A stretch of 39,112 nt of DNA from SICU01 sp038045445 (GTDB taxonomy: Archaea > Nanobdellota > Nanobdellia > Pacearchaeales > GW2011-AR1), in contig JBBSYC010000029.1 in NCBI GenBank assembly GCA_038045445.1, positions 1 through 39,112 of the forward strand, in the 5' to 3' direction. A program made the position numbers and the translations under genes. This document shows positions 23,104-32,802 of this stretch, one piece after another. Numbering within the stretch: the first letter of the stretch is position 1; every line of letters begins with the position of its first letter. A model generated the notes under the pieces. The model ran no database searches and was not told where the DNA came from. It saw nothing but the letters and a program-made list of their open reading frames with translations.

Positions 23104-24735
23104 TTAAATCTGATCATATGGATCAGCATGAGATGGCATTCCATGTGCTTTCTTGTAAGTATCAAACACAGTAAAACAAGCCTGATTGGAGCTCAAGATT
23201 GCTTGAGACCTAATAACCTTTTCATATTCTGTATCTGGCTCGATACCCTTAGTAAGGTCTACATCTTTTTTCTCTTTCTTTTTTGACCTAAAAATAGAAA
23301 ACAATGCCCCTACTCCAAAATCATCTGAACTCTTCTTCTTTTTCTTCTCCTCTTCCTCTTTTTTCGTTTTATCTCTTTCTTCTATTTCAGATTCTTCTTT
23401 TCCTTCAATTATTGCAGTAATATCTTTCTCAATATTGTCTAAGCTCTCTTTAGTAGCTCCATCTACAAGGCTAAGAACGCTATTCAAGTCATTCTTAGAA
23501 AGCTCCTTCTTTAGCACTTCAAGTTCCTGCTCATTAAGAGCATAACTTGTAAATTTAATTTCTGCTCTTCCTCCAAAAGACCAGTCTCCTCTTTGAGAGA
23601 CTCTTTGAGGAATGCTTCTAAAATCAAGTTCCAAGACAAGAACTTTGTAATATTCGCGAGTCTTAATTTTTTTGAAAAAGTCTGGAACCAAACCAGCCTC
23701 CGCATCATCTTTAATTTCATACTTTTTTGTAGCAAGCAATTGCAATTCAAGAGTCATTGTGTTAAATGCAGTAACAAGAGCCGCATTTTTTGATACACTC
23801 TGTTCAAGTTTTTGTGCAGCATTCAGATAAGGTCTCACCCATCTAGCATAAAGTTTAAGCATATTTACTTGAGACTTAAGATAATTTCTTTCTATTTCAT
23901 ATCTCTGGCTCAACGAGTTATAAGATTCAGTAATCCATAAGAAAAATTCTTCTGCTCTTTGTTGAAGAATTCTAGTCACCCTATCATTAAGGTCAATTTT
24001 ATTTCCCTTAGCATCTTTCAACTCTTTATTTACGATTGTCATGAAAGCATCTCTTAAAGTTACAAAATCTAATTCCCCGGAAGAAAGAGCATTTATGCTT
24101 CCTCTTCCTTTGCGTATATCCACATTATCAAGCCATACTTGTTTCAACGAGAGTAGTTTTCTATTTTTCTCATCCTGGCCTGAATTCTTATCAAGGTAAG
24201 TCTTGTAAGGGCTAAGTCTAATTTTAAACTCCTTCAAGTCATAAACGAGATTGAGAACAGATTTCAACACAGTATTTACATTTCCTAAAGTTCTGGAAGC
24301 CTCTTGTTGCATTTGAGTAGCCTTTCCTTGCATCTCTGAAAAATGTCCAGATCCAGGAGAAGAAACAAAATTATCTGTTATTTTTTCTACATTTTTATCG
24401 TATATTCCTCCCGAAAGAAAATCTAGAAGCCAGAAATATATTGGTTCAAGACCTTCAGCAGGAGAATCATAAGTTATTTTATGTTCTTCCAGAGGAGATT
24501 TGAGTCCCCATAAATTCATTGCATCAGCTTTTGCAACATCATAACTAAATGCAGGCAAGTCCCCTGCCTTAAGAGTCTTGACCTGCTCGGAAGCCTTAAT
24601 ATAATCCTTCTCTTTTATCGTCTCTCTTACTTTTTTGACTAAATCAACTATCTTTCCATCATTTTCTTCTTTAAACTTCTGACAATAAGTTTCAGGACTT
24701 ACAGTAGCTATTAACCGGTGAATTTTATCATCCAT
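23104..24735 (-). CDS. large helical protein of unknown function
   Basis: 543 residues, mainly amphipathic helix, no signal peptide or membrane segment. Notable parts: IYFWLLDFLSGGIYDKNVEK near residue 98, a long helical middle with AEEFFLWITESYNSLSQRYE, a beta-rich segment YYKVLVLELDFRSIPQRVSQ near 375, a Lys/Glu run (about 452-475), and a C-terminal domain with ILSSNQACFTVFDTYKKAHG. The composition and length mark it as a genuine, conserved-looking protein, but I know no function. Divergent TATA boxes separate it from the gene at 24813. Confidence 0.7.
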   Translation of the reverse strand: MDDKIHRLIATVSPETYCQKFKEENDGKIVDLVKKVRETIKEKDYIKASEQVKTLKAGDLPAFSYDVAKADAMNLWGLKSPLEEHKITYDSPAEGLEPIYFWLLDFLSGGIYDKNVEKITDNFVSSPGSGHFSEMQGKATQMQQEASRTLGNVNTVLKSVLNLVYDLKEFKIRLSPYKTYLDKNSGQDEKNRKLLSLKQVWLDNVDIRKGRGSINALSSGELDFVTLRDAFMTIVNKELKDAKGNKIDLNDRVTRILQQRAEEFFLWITESYNSLSQRYEIERNYLKSQVNMLKLYARWVRPYLNAAQKLEQSVSKNAALVTAFNTMTLELQLLATKKYEIKDDAEAGLVPDFFKKIKTREYYKVLVLELDFRSIPQRVSQRGDWSFGGRAEIKFTSYALNEQELEVLKKELSKNDLNSVLSLVDGATKESLDNIEKDITAIIEGKEESEIEERDKTKKEEEEKKKKKSSDDFGVGALFSIFRSKKKEKKDVDLTKGIEPDTEYEKVIRSQAILSSNQACFTVFDTYKKAHGMPSHADPYDQI

Positions 24736-24754
24736 CTTTTAAAGTCTAAGCAAA

Positions 24755-24790
24755 AACATTTATTTAAAGGTGTTGGAGCATATTTATATA
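24755..24790. promoter_or_regulatory. divergent TATA boxes
   Basis: Minus-strand TTTAAATA (24761-24768) lies about 26-33 bases before the start at 24735, and plus-strand TTTATATA (24783-24790) about 23-30 bases before the start at 24813. Both gaps fit leaderless transcription. Confidence 0.6.
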
Positions 24791-24812
24791 GAATCTATCC
24801 ATTAAAAGTAAA

Positions 24813-25154
24813 ATGTTCAAAAAAGACAGCATCGATATTCTTGACCTTCCAGAACTTCATAGAAAAAAGTTGATATCTCTTCCAGGGCAGTCAGAAACAG
24901 AAAAAACTCAAATAACAAAAGATGGCTTTTTTGATTTAAGCAGTCAAAAAGAAAAAACAGAACAAGGAAATGAAAATAATCAAGAAACGGATTTCTTAAG
25001 CAGTTTTGCATCAATAGGCTCCGCTCAACAATCAGAAGTTAAGCAGGAAAACAAATCAGATAATATCAATGATTTAAAATGGAGAATAGAGAATCTTGAG
25101 TATAAATTAGAACAATTAATAGAAAAGCTGAATTCAAAAGATACAGCAATATAG
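24813..25154 (+). CDS. small acidic protein with C-terminal coiled coil
   Basis: 113 residues: KKDSIDILDLPELHRKKLIS at the start, a polar Gln/Glu/Ser middle that is probably disordered, and a short leucine-zipper-like helix at the end (LKWRIENLEYKLEQLIEKLN). It may self-associate or bind a partner. Family unknown. Confidence 0.65.
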   Translation: MFKKDSIDILDLPELHRKKLISLPGQSETEKTQITKDGFFDLSSQKEKTEQGNENNQETDFLSSFASIGSAQQSEVKQENKSDNINDLKWRIENLEYKLEQLIEKLNSKDTAI

Positions 25155-25220
25155 AGATTACAAGAATATTTCATAGAGCAATGTTTAAATAATATGCAAT
25201 CATAAATACGTCGAAGAGAG

Positions 25221-26126
25221 ATGGTGAAGAACAATAAAGTTATTAAGAAAAGCAGACCCCACAATAAACACTCTAAAATAATAGTGGAACAGTCAGCCAA
25301 TAGAAATCCAAGATTCATGACTGAAAAAGATATAGCAATGGATTTTGCAACTAAGCTTCAAAGAAGATTTGACCATCTGATAAAAGCATCAATTCTTTTT
25401 GGAAGTCAAGTTTCAGGAGAAGCAAAGCCAGGCTCGGACATAGATATAGTAATAATAATAGATGATGCGGCAATAAATTGGGATGAAGAGTTAACAGCAT
25501 GGTATAGGGAGGAATTATCAAAACTTATTGCAGAACAAAATTATTCAAGAGACCTCCATATAAACACAGTAAGATTAACAACTTGGTGGAGAGATTTATT
25601 ACATGGAGATGCGATAGTCCTTAACATAATAAGACAAGGACAAGTGTTGATAGATATGGGTGGTTTCTTCAACCCCTTAAAGACTTTAATGGTTCAAGGA
25701 AAAATGCATTCAACTCCAGAAGCGGTATACGCAGCATTGCAAAGGTCACCATATCATCTTACAAGAAGCAAAATGGCTTTGCTAAGTTCTGTCGAAGGAG
25801 TTTACTGGTGTATGGTCGAGGCAGCACAAGCAGCACTAATAACTTTAGGGAAACTACCCCCTTCTCCAGAACATGTAACTAAAATGCTTCATGAAAGTTT
25901 CGTCGAAACAGGAATATTGAAACAAGAGTTTGTAAAATGGTATCATTCTATATTCACACTTCATAAACAAATAGCCCATGGAGAAATCAAGTTCGTGAAA
26001 GCTCAAGAGATAGAAGACTGGCAAGCAAGAGCAGAAGCATTTATGAAAAAGATGGTAGATATCATAGATAAATTAATAGAAGCAAGAAAAAATCAAAAAC
26101 TTTCCCAGCAAGAACAACCTAGTTAA
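25221..26126 (+). CDS. fused nucleotidyltransferase-HEPN protein (module 4)
   Basis: 301 residues. Residues about 30-165 are a nucleotidyltransferase with ILFGSQVSGEAKPGSDIDIV (GSx10DxD) and a third acidic strand (SRDLHINTVRL). Residues about 170-290 are a helical HEPN-type domain (SSVEGVYWCMVEAAQAALIT, PPSPEHVTKML). It is therefore a one-chain version of the two-gene modules at 886-6998. A paralogue with the same core lies at 34353. A TATA box (GTTTAAATAA, about 25183-25194) precedes it; there is no palindromic operator. Its 3' end overlaps the convergent gene by 4 bases. Confidence 0.8.
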   Translation: MVKNNKVIKKSRPHNKHSKIIVEQSANRNPRFMTEKDIAMDFATKLQRRFDHLIKASILFGSQVSGEAKPGSDIDIVIIIDDAAINWDEELTAWYREELSKLIAEQNYSRDLHINTVRLTTWWRDLLHGDAIVLNIIRQGQVLIDMGGFFNPLKTLMVQGKMHSTPEAVYAALQRSPYHLTRSKMALLSSVEGVYWCMVEAAQAALITLGKLPPSPEHVTKMLHESFVETGILKQEFVKWYHSIFTLHKQIAHGEIKFVKAQEIEDWQARAEAFMKKMVDIIDKLIEARKNQKLSQQEQPS

Positions 26127-26926
26127 GCTACTTTCTTCTTAACTTTTTTCTTAGCGGCTTCATACAAAAGAGCTCTAGCAAGAGCGGAATCTTCAGGGTT
26201 AGAATTCTGCATCAATGCCCTTATACTATCTATGGCAAAACCCGCAAGAGTCTTCCCCTCTTTAGATTCATATTCTCTTAAAGACTTTTCTCTTTCGGCT
26301 ATCAATCTTTTAATTCTCTTTGTAACAAAGTCCTTATTAGCATCTCCTTGAGAAACAACTATTCTAGCAAGTTGCCCAATAGCATCTAAAGTATCGTTAC
26401 TCACTTGACCAGAATTTCTTTTCTTGATGCCCTCAATAACTTCTTCGACAACTCCTGGATAAACTACTTGTAACTCTCTTGGATCTGCATTTCCTTCAGC
26501 ATATTTCCTTCCTAATTCTTTTAAAGCAAGATGTTCTCGATACATTTGAAGAAGCTCATCATATCCTTTCACGCCTGCTTTTCCAAGTTCCTTAATTCTT
26601 TCATCAGCAAGACTCTCAAAGGAATTAGGATTAATTTCTTCAAGTATTCCTTCAAGATTTTCAGCAGATAAAGCTGATCCAATGGAGTCAGTTAATCTCC
26701 TTTTTCTAACTGGTAAACCCCTATGGGCATATTCCCTTCTTTCTTCGGCAGAACATTGAGACAAATCAACACCAGGCATGTCCTCATAAATCTTTAAACC
26801 CTGGCATTGCAAATAATCCAAAGCTTTATTTCTTTTAGGAATATCATGCTCGTTTGCAAGAGTAGACTCAGCTACACCTATTTTTTCAAGGGTTTCCATA
26901 CCACTTACAAAATCATTCAATGCCAT
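26123..26926 (-). CDS. helical protein of unknown function
   Basis: 267 residues, soluble, mostly helix. Features include a Cys-containing N-terminal third (DYLQCQGLKI, DLSQCSAEERREYAHRGLPV), helical repeats through the middle, and a basic C terminus (AAKKKVKKKVA). A TATA box (AGATTTAAATAGG, about 26949-26961) lies 25 bases before the ATG. No family recognised. Confidence 0.65.
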   Translation of the reverse strand: MALNDFVSGMETLEKIGVAESTLANEHDIPKRNKALDYLQCQGLKIYEDMPGVDLSQCSAEERREYAHRGLPVRKRRLTDSIGSALSAENLEGILEEINPNSFESLADERIKELGKAGVKGYDELLQMYREHLALKELGRKYAEGNADPRELQVVYPGVVEEVIEGIKKRNSGQVSNDTLDAIGQLARIVVSQGDANKDFVTKRIKRLIAEREKSLREYESKEGKTLAGFAIDSIRALMQNSNPEDSALARALLYEAAKKKVKKKVA

Positions 26927-26988
26927 ATCTTCTCTAGAAGTTCGCCCTATTTAAATCTTTCGGTATTGTACAAACTATATAGTAACAA

Positions 26989-29742
26989 CTAATCTTCAGA
27001 GCCGAAACCCTGATTCTGCATTCCTTGGCTTTGAGACTCAAGCATCTTCATTACAGAAGGATTACTTTGAACCTCGGAGTAAACCAAGGCATCAAACAGA
27101 ACATCCTGCTGTACTTCGTAAGGGATTTCAAGTTTCTCAATTTTAGGATCGGATAAATCTATTATTTCTTCAGATTTCCTTGAGGCAAAATCTTCAGAAC
27201 TCACAGATATTGCATCATTTAAGGCAGGAATATCACTTGAAACTCCCCTCCCAGGATTATAATCTCCTTCTTCAGAATCCCAAGAATCTATATGACTTAC
27301 CATCTCATTTCTAACAGGCACTCTCGGATCATTATTTTCAGAAGCCTGTAGCATAGGCCTTATAGGCTGTAACCCCATACCCATATTGCGAGCATGAGAC
27401 ACGTGAGTCTCAAAAGCATGCGGTTGCGACAGTCTCTTTATCTTCACAGTTTTCTCTTCAGACTTAACATCTTCCTGAGAACTTTTTTCAAACTCATTTA
27501 TTAACAAAGATACATTATATGCAGCGTCCGCATTTACAGAAATACTGTCTATCCCTTCTTTAATAAGAAACTTAACCATATCAGGTTTGCTTCCAGCCTG
27601 ACCACAAATAGAAGTCTCAACGCCATATTTCTTGCAACGTCTTATAACATAAGAGATAGAATTAAGCACGGCAGGATTAAGCTCGTTATATAAATTTTGA
27701 ACTCCTTCATTATTTCTATCCAACGCAAGAGTGTATTGAGTCAAATCATTCGTCCCAAAACTTACAAAATCTATACCTTCTTCACACAAATCATTTATCA
27801 CTTGTACAGCGGCAGGGGTCTCAACCATTATTCCTATCTTTACATTTGATGGAAACTTTATTTTAGAAGCAATTTTTTTCGCCGCCCTAACTTCTTCAGT
27901 AGAAATCACTTGAGGAAACATGATTCCAAAAATCTTCTTCCCAAATTCATCTGCAAGTTCTTTCACTGCCATAAATTCCGCCTCAAGCAATTCCTCATTC
28001 TTGAGGCTAAATCTTATCCCGTGGTCTCCAAGCATAGGATTCATTTCTACATTTTCAGGAGCACCTTCCAAATTTCTATATTCATCACTCCTTATATCAG
28101 AAGTTCTCACCCACATTTCATCAAAATGTTTTGCTATTTTTCTAAGTCCAGAATGAATTATTGAAACGTATTCATTCAATTTATTCTTTTTAACAAACCA
28201 CACTGGATGTTTTCCAGAAGTTGCAATCAAAGTCTCCAATCTTATAAGCCCAATACCTTTAACACCCGATAGCGCAGCCCTTTCAGCATAATCAGGCAAA
28301 TCAACAATTGTCTTAATTTTTACTCTCTTTGTCGGAACAATCGGTTTTATTTCCACTTTCTTCTCTACAGTTTTTCCATCAAAGATTCTTCCTGTAAAAC
28401 CGTCAACAGTTACAAGCTGTCCATCCTTTAATTTTTGAGTTGAATTGCGAGTTCCAACAACAGCAGGAATTCCCATCTCACGAGATACTATCGCAGCATG
28501 AGATGTAGCTCCCCCTTCATCAGTAACTATTGCAGAGGACTTAGACATTGCAACAACCATATCTGGATTTGTCATCTTAGTTACTAGCACATTTCCCTTT
28601 CCAATCTTAGAAAGCTCATCAAGGTTGAGGATTACCTTGACAATTCCCGAGGCAACTCCCGGAGAGGCAGCAAGCCCAGACAATAAGACATTCCCTTCAA
28701 TTTCTTGTTTATTTTCTTTAACAACGGTTGTAATTGGTCTAGACTGAACAATAAAAACACCATCTGTATCTATTGCAAATTCTATATCTTGAGGTTTAGA
28801 ATAGTGTTCCTCAAGTTGCAAAGCATACTGCCCAAGCACCTTAATCTCATGAGGGGTAAGAACTTCTCTGTTGCTTATCTCATGACTTAACTTTATCTCC
28901 TCAGTTTTTCCTGAAGAACTTCTCGTAAGTGCAATCTTCTTATCAGATATCTTATGTTCAATTAAATCAAGTTTGGGACTTAAAACATAATGGTCTGGAG
29001 ATATCATTCCAGAAACAATTCCTTCCCCAAGTCCAAACACAGCTTCAATAACTATATTCCCATCATTCTTCAAAGGATTTTTAGAAAACATGACTCCAGA
29101 TTTTTGAGAATCAATCATCCTCTGGACAACAACAGCAAGATAACCCTTCTCTGTAGCAAAACCCTTCTTCTTACGATAGTATATTGCTCTCGAAGTAAAC
29201 AATGAAGCAAAACACTTTTTCACATGAAGAACAAGAGAATCTGCTCCTTTAACGTTAAGGAAACTCTCTTGTTGCCCAGCAAAACTTGCATCTGCCAAAT
29301 CTTCCATTGTTGCACTGGAACGCACTGCGACAAAAGGAGGTTCATGAGAATTTCTTAGAATGGACATTGCTCCTTCAGTCACTCCATGTTTGTTAAGTTT
29401 AGATTTTTCAACATCCAAAATCCCATACGCTTCAGAAATATCGTTTGCCATTTCGACAGGCATCTTGGAGTCCTCAATAATCATTCTTATCTTCTTTGCA
29501 GTCGCATCAAGCTGTTTTGTGTCTTCAACATCAATAGAATTAACCATACTAATTATCTGATTCCTAAGCCCAGATTTCTCTATAAAATAATCGTAAGCCT
29601 GCGCCGTGACTACAAAGCCAGGAGGCACTGGAAATTTATTATTATACATTTCAGCGAGGGAAGCACCTTTACCCCCAGCAATAGATATATCTTTATTGCT
29701 TAACTCGGAAAACCATTTGACAAATGCTCCAACATCACCCAT
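26989..29742 (-). CDS. ppsA: phosphoenolpyruvate synthase with C-terminal extension
   Basis: 917 residues from ATG 29742; a TTG two codons upstream is less likely. N-terminal ATP-grasp domain (SIAGGKGASLAEM, VAVRSSATMEDLADASFAGQ), central swivelling domain with phosphohistidine GGATSHAAIVSREMGIPAVV (His near 415), and PEP/pyruvate TIM barrel ending with the catalytic Cys in ETSICGQAGS. It makes PEP from pyruvate and ATP, supporting gluconeogenesis. About 140 residues beyond the normal end are polar and low in structure except the last 50. Typical PpsA is about 750-800 residues. TATA box AATATTTATTAA is near 29765-29776. Confidence 0.95.
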   Translation of the reverse strand: MGDVGAFVKWFSELSNKDISIAGGKGASLAEMYNNKFPVPPGFVVTAQAYDYFIEKSGLRNQIISMVNSIDVEDTKQLDATAKKIRMIIEDSKMPVEMANDISEAYGILDVEKSKLNKHGVTEGAMSILRNSHEPPFVAVRSSATMEDLADASFAGQQESFLNVKGADSLVLHVKKCFASLFTSRAIYYRKKKGFATEKGYLAVVVQRMIDSQKSGVMFSKNPLKNDGNIVIEAVFGLGEGIVSGMISPDHYVLSPKLDLIEHKISDKKIALTRSSSGKTEEIKLSHEISNREVLTPHEIKVLGQYALQLEEHYSKPQDIEFAIDTDGVFIVQSRPITTVVKENKQEIEGNVLLSGLAASPGVASGIVKVILNLDELSKIGKGNVLVTKMTNPDMVVAMSKSSAIVTDEGGATSHAAIVSREMGIPAVVGTRNSTQKLKDGQLVTVDGFTGRIFDGKTVEKKVEIKPIVPTKRVKIKTIVDLPDYAERAALSGVKGIGLIRLETLIATSGKHPVWFVKKNKLNEYVSIIHSGLRKIAKHFDEMWVRTSDIRSDEYRNLEGAPENVEMNPMLGDHGIRFSLKNEELLEAEFMAVKELADEFGKKIFGIMFPQVISTEEVRAAKKIASKIKFPSNVKIGIMVETPAAVQVINDLCEEGIDFVSFGTNDLTQYTLALDRNNEGVQNLYNELNPAVLNSISYVIRRCKKYGVETSICGQAGSKPDMVKFLIKEGIDSISVNADAAYNVSLLINEFEKSSQEDVKSEEKTVKIKRLSQPHAFETHVSHARNMGMGLQPIRPMLQASENNDPRVPVRNEMVSHIDSWDSEEGDYNPGRGVSSDIPALNDAISVSSEDFASRKSEEIIDLSDPKIEKLEIPYEVQQDVLFDALVYSEVQSNPSVMKMLESQSQGMQNQGFGSED

Positions 29743-29792
29743 CACCAAGAGAAATAAGATTAGTTAATAAATATTGCCTTCAAAAAATAAAT

Positions 29793-30002
29793 TCAACTAA
29801 CTACTACTATATAATCTTCAATCCCTAATCTTGTATCATGTCTTCTCGCACATGTCTCTTTCCTATCCAAATTAGGAGAATCTCTGAAAGGAATGTCTCT
29901 CTTGCTCGAGGTCCCATTACCAACGCCATGTGCAGGTCTTTCATAAACAATAGGACCAGTAGGAAAGTCATTTAAAGAAACCGAATAAGGCAATATTCTC
30001 AT
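29793..30002 (-). CDS. 69-residue protein of unknown function
   Basis: Polar and Arg/Asp-rich (RILPYSVSLNDFPTGPIVYE ... DYIVVVS), one Cys, no membrane segment. A weak TATA-like TTCTTAAAAAGG lies about 25 bases before the ATG. It sits between ppsA and the DHH gene on the same strand. No family recognised; the frame may be real given its unbiased, protein-like composition. Confidence 0.45.
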   Translation of the reverse strand: MRILPYSVSLNDFPTGPIVYERPAHGVGNGTSSKRDIPFRDSPNLDRKETCARRHDTRLGIEDYIVVVS

Positions 30003-30033
30003 ATCTGACTTAGTAAACCACCCTTTTTAAGAA

Positions 30034-31107
30034 TTACTGTTCTATTTTAGATTTGACAAACTCAATAACCTGTTTCTTGAAAACTTCCAAATCTTTTTTC
30101 ATAAAGCTACCCCCAGAAGCATTAGCATGTCCTCCCCCTATAGCATTTTCTAGTCCAACAATTCCTGCTCTTAGCATATCATTTAATGGATAAATTAATT
30201 TATCGGAGTTGTTTCTAGCAGACACCTTAAAAAGATTGGTTCCACTAATATCAGAAAGCATAATTATGGTGCTTCCTTTGTATTTTACAGATAGAGTAGT
30301 GCCAAGCCTTGAACCAATAGAAAAATTTGACTTGAAATAATAAAAATAAAGGTAATTATCAAAATATTTTTCAGCACATATTTCAAAATCTTTAATACAT
30401 CTCTCAAACTCATTATCTATCTCCTTATTTACCCTCTCAATTTCTTCATAATTTTTTTTCAAGATAATTTCATAAGCTCTGTTAGAGTCATTTGCATAAT
30501 AAGTTACGAGGGAGTTATATTTCAGAACATTCTTGAATATTTCAGAGTCCTTATAATTCTCTGGGTTAAAAGAATAGTGTTTTTGAATAAATTTAAGATT
30601 ATCTTGGTCTTTGAATGAAAATTCGGATATTGAAGCAATGCATGCTAATTTGATTAATTCTTTATCTTTTAAGAATTCATTCCCTAATCTATAAAGAACC
30701 ATAGAAGTACAATCAACAGAGGGAGTCTTTATTATATTATTATCCATTTTTAGATTTGGATTTAAAGGATGGTGATCAACGAACATGACTTCAAATTTAT
30801 CAAAGAATTTTTCAGTCTCTTCAAGTTGGTTCATATCAACATTTGCATCTAAAATAAAAACCTTTTTTATTCCCTTTTTATTAAAGATAATATCATATTC
30901 ATCTAATATTCCTATTTTGTAAGGAATGAATCCAAGAAAAGGAGCGGGCATACCTGGAAACTTTTTCTTTAAAATTTCAACCATAAAAACCACAGATACC
31001 ATTCCATCAACACAATTGGCATGAGAAATAATACCAACTTTTTCATTCTTATCAATTCTATCTATAAAATCAAAGAAATTCTTCTTATGTTTTTCAAAGT
31101 CTTGCAT
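30034..31107 (-). CDS. DHH-family phosphoesterase (RecJ/NrnA-like)
   Basis: 357 residues. Motif I region ISHANCVDGMVS, motif II FILDANVD, motif III MFVDHHPL (the DHH), then an acidic motif IV, and a C-terminal DHHA1 domain ending GGGHANASGGSF, which binds the nucleic acid or nucleotide. The order and spacing fit manganese-dependent single-strand exonucleases or nanoRNases of the RecJ/NrnA group. The usual first motif H-x-x-x-D-G-D/A is slightly altered (HANCVDG) but keeps His and Asp. Acts in DNA repair or nucleotide recycling. Confidence 0.9.
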   Translation of the reverse strand: MQDFEKHKKNFFDFIDRIDKNEKVGIISHANCVDGMVSVVFMVEILKKKFPGMPAPFLGFIPYKIGILDEYDIIFNKKGIKKVFILDANVDMNQLEETEKFFDKFEVMFVDHHPLNPNLKMDNNIIKTPSVDCTSMVLYRLGNEFLKDKELIKLACIASISEFSFKDQDNLKFIQKHYSFNPENYKDSEIFKNVLKYNSLVTYYANDSNRAYEIILKKNYEEIERVNKEIDNEFERCIKDFEICAEKYFDNYLYFYYFKSNFSIGSRLGTTLSVKYKGSTIIMLSDISGTNLFKVSARNNSDKLIYPLNDMLRAGIVGLENAIGGGHANASGGSFMKKDLEVFKKQVIEFVKSKIEQ

Positions 31108-31141
31108 TTAAATGAACAATAAAAACACTATAAAATACTTT

Positions 31142-32242
31142 CTAAAAAGGAACCCCTACAACAGCATTAATATCCTCTTCTCTTTCTATTCTAGTTCTCT
31201 GTTCAAATTCTTCTGGAGTCTCCCATCTCACAAGTCTTTCAAGCAAGTCTATTTTTTCAGAGTCAATTCCCCACCTTTCACCATAGAGTCTAACTAATTC
31301 TTTTCTTCTTGAATCATCAACTCTCCCGTTGTAACAATGATGATGTCCCTTTATTCCCAAGCTAATTTTATTTTTTTCAAGCCATTCTTTCATTTCATCT
31401 CTTTCAAGTCTTACATCTTCTAAACTAGGTATCCTTCCGTGAATAACTTCTTCAATTGCACCAGCAACATCTTTATGTTTTTTATTGTGAATTAAATATA
31501 TTTTATGTTCTCCCAAGCCATTTATTTGAACTCTTTCGTATGAGTCATATTCCGTTCTGTCCCTAGCCACTCTAAAAAATTTATCAAGAGTTCCTTTTTG
31601 AGTCTCATTCACAATTCCTTTATGGCTTCCTTCGAACATGGCTCTTACGGATGAAAAAGGCAAAGATATCCATGAATCTTTATCTCTCTCATCTGAAAGA
31701 GAAGAACCCGATTTGATGCACCTTCTAACAAAATTCCGGAGTTGATTCTCAACTCTCCCAATGGGTTGATTATTCTTTCTCGCAAGAACTGCCGCGAAAT
31801 AATGAAAAACCAAATCAGTTGGAATCAAATAGACATCTCCCCACCGAAATCTCACAGTTGCAAAATCTCCAACCACTTTATTGGCTGGTAAACCATCTAC
31901 CCTTTCAACAAGTCCATAAAATACTCTATGTCCTTCTTCTACAAACATTGTTGAATTCCCATTTCTTGAAAGAGGATTACCTCTATTTTCTCCAAAGAAA
32001 TCTCTCCATGAAGAAATATCATTTATTCCATAACTTAATTGTGATTTTAACAATATTCCCCTCTTACCTCCTTTGACCTCAACCGAAAATGGTCTAGGAT
32101 ATTCATATATTTCAGAATCTGTAATTAGATCAGGCCTTATACTCCCACTAGGATTTATGCGCATAGAAAGGAGTTTAGCAAGATAAGTCTCACAAGCATC
32201 TCCAAATGCTTTGGTTTTATGCTTATTCCCAACTTTGGTCAT
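31142..32242 (-). CDS. putative PD-(D/E)XK-fold nuclease
   Basis: 366 residues. The N terminus has the order of restriction-endonuclease-like folds: Glu19 in a helix (FGDACETYLAKLL), Pro-Asp38 (RPDLITD), then Glu55-Val-Lys57 (FSVEVKGGKRG) and a QLSYG segment as the following helix. The remaining about 280 residues are unassigned, with basic patches and a late KGHHHCYNGRVDDSRRKEL motif reminiscent of, but not proving, a metal-binding site. TATA box TATTTATAAG lies about 24 bases upstream. No methyltransferase is nearby, so it need not be a restriction enzyme; a repair or Holliday-type role is possible. Confidence 0.6.
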   Translation of the reverse strand: MTKVGNKHKTKAFGDACETYLAKLLSMRINPSGSIRPDLITDSEIYEYPRPFSVEVKGGKRGILLKSQLSYGINDISSWRDFFGENRGNPLSRNGNSTMFVEEGHRVFYGLVERVDGLPANKVVGDFATVRFRWGDVYLIPTDLVFHYFAAVLARKNNQPIGRVENQLRNFVRRCIKSGSSLSDERDKDSWISLPFSSVRAMFEGSHKGIVNETQKGTLDKFFRVARDRTEYDSYERVQINGLGEHKIYLIHNKKHKDVAGAIEEVIHGRIPSLEDVRLERDEMKEWLEKNKISLGIKGHHHCYNGRVDDSRRKELVRLYGERWGIDSEKIDLLERLVRWETPEEFEQRTRIEREEDINAVVGVPF

Positions 32243-32371
32243 AAAAACCAGATAAAATGTTTACTTATAAATACAATAGCAAAGAAATATTCTTAACAAT
32301 CTTAATTTTGATATTCAACTTTCTCAAAAGATATTTTTAAAATCACCTTGTAATTAAAACTTGAAAGATAA

Positions 32372-32746
32372 TTAATCTTCTCTTTCTAACTGTTCCATTT
32401 TACATTTTTGCGCAGAACTATGATTACCCTTATTAGTTCTCACCGCCAGTCCTCTATCTCTTCTCTCTCTAGCCAATTTTATACGAGACAAAATGTATAA
32501 ATTACTTATACCTTTAGCTAATTCTTCAGGGTCTTCACATCTAGCTAAAATTCTATCTACATTAGCCCATCCTTCTGTCTGACTAATATCATTTTGTGTA
32601 ACATATACAAATGCCTGACTAACCAGAGTGCGAATGTTTCCCTCGTCAAAACGAGATGCAAGTCTATCTCTCAAGGTGCGAAACATACGTCCAGCATCAG
32701 GTGAGTCGCATCTTTTTGCATATTCTCTTATGTAATCTTCTCCCAT
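32372..32746 (-). CDS. 124-residue helical protein of unknown function
   Basis: Soluble, charged, helical throughout (RMFRTLRDRLASRFDEGNIR, ELAKGISNLYILSRIKLARE), with a basic Cys-containing tail. A TATA-like element CTTAAAGG lies near the start. It follows the ribosomal protein operon on the same strand, 57 bases downstream. No family recognised. Confidence 0.5.
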   Translation of the reverse strand: MGEDYIREYAKRCDSPDAGRMFRTLRDRLASRFDEGNIRTLVSQAFVYVTQNDISQTEGWANVDRILARCEDPEELAKGISNLYILSRIKLARERRDRGLAVRTNKGNHSSAQKCKMEQLERED

Positions 32747-32802
32747 AAAACCAGACTCCCTTTAAGGTATTTAAACATTCTCAAGCCACATATCTCCAGA
32801 GC

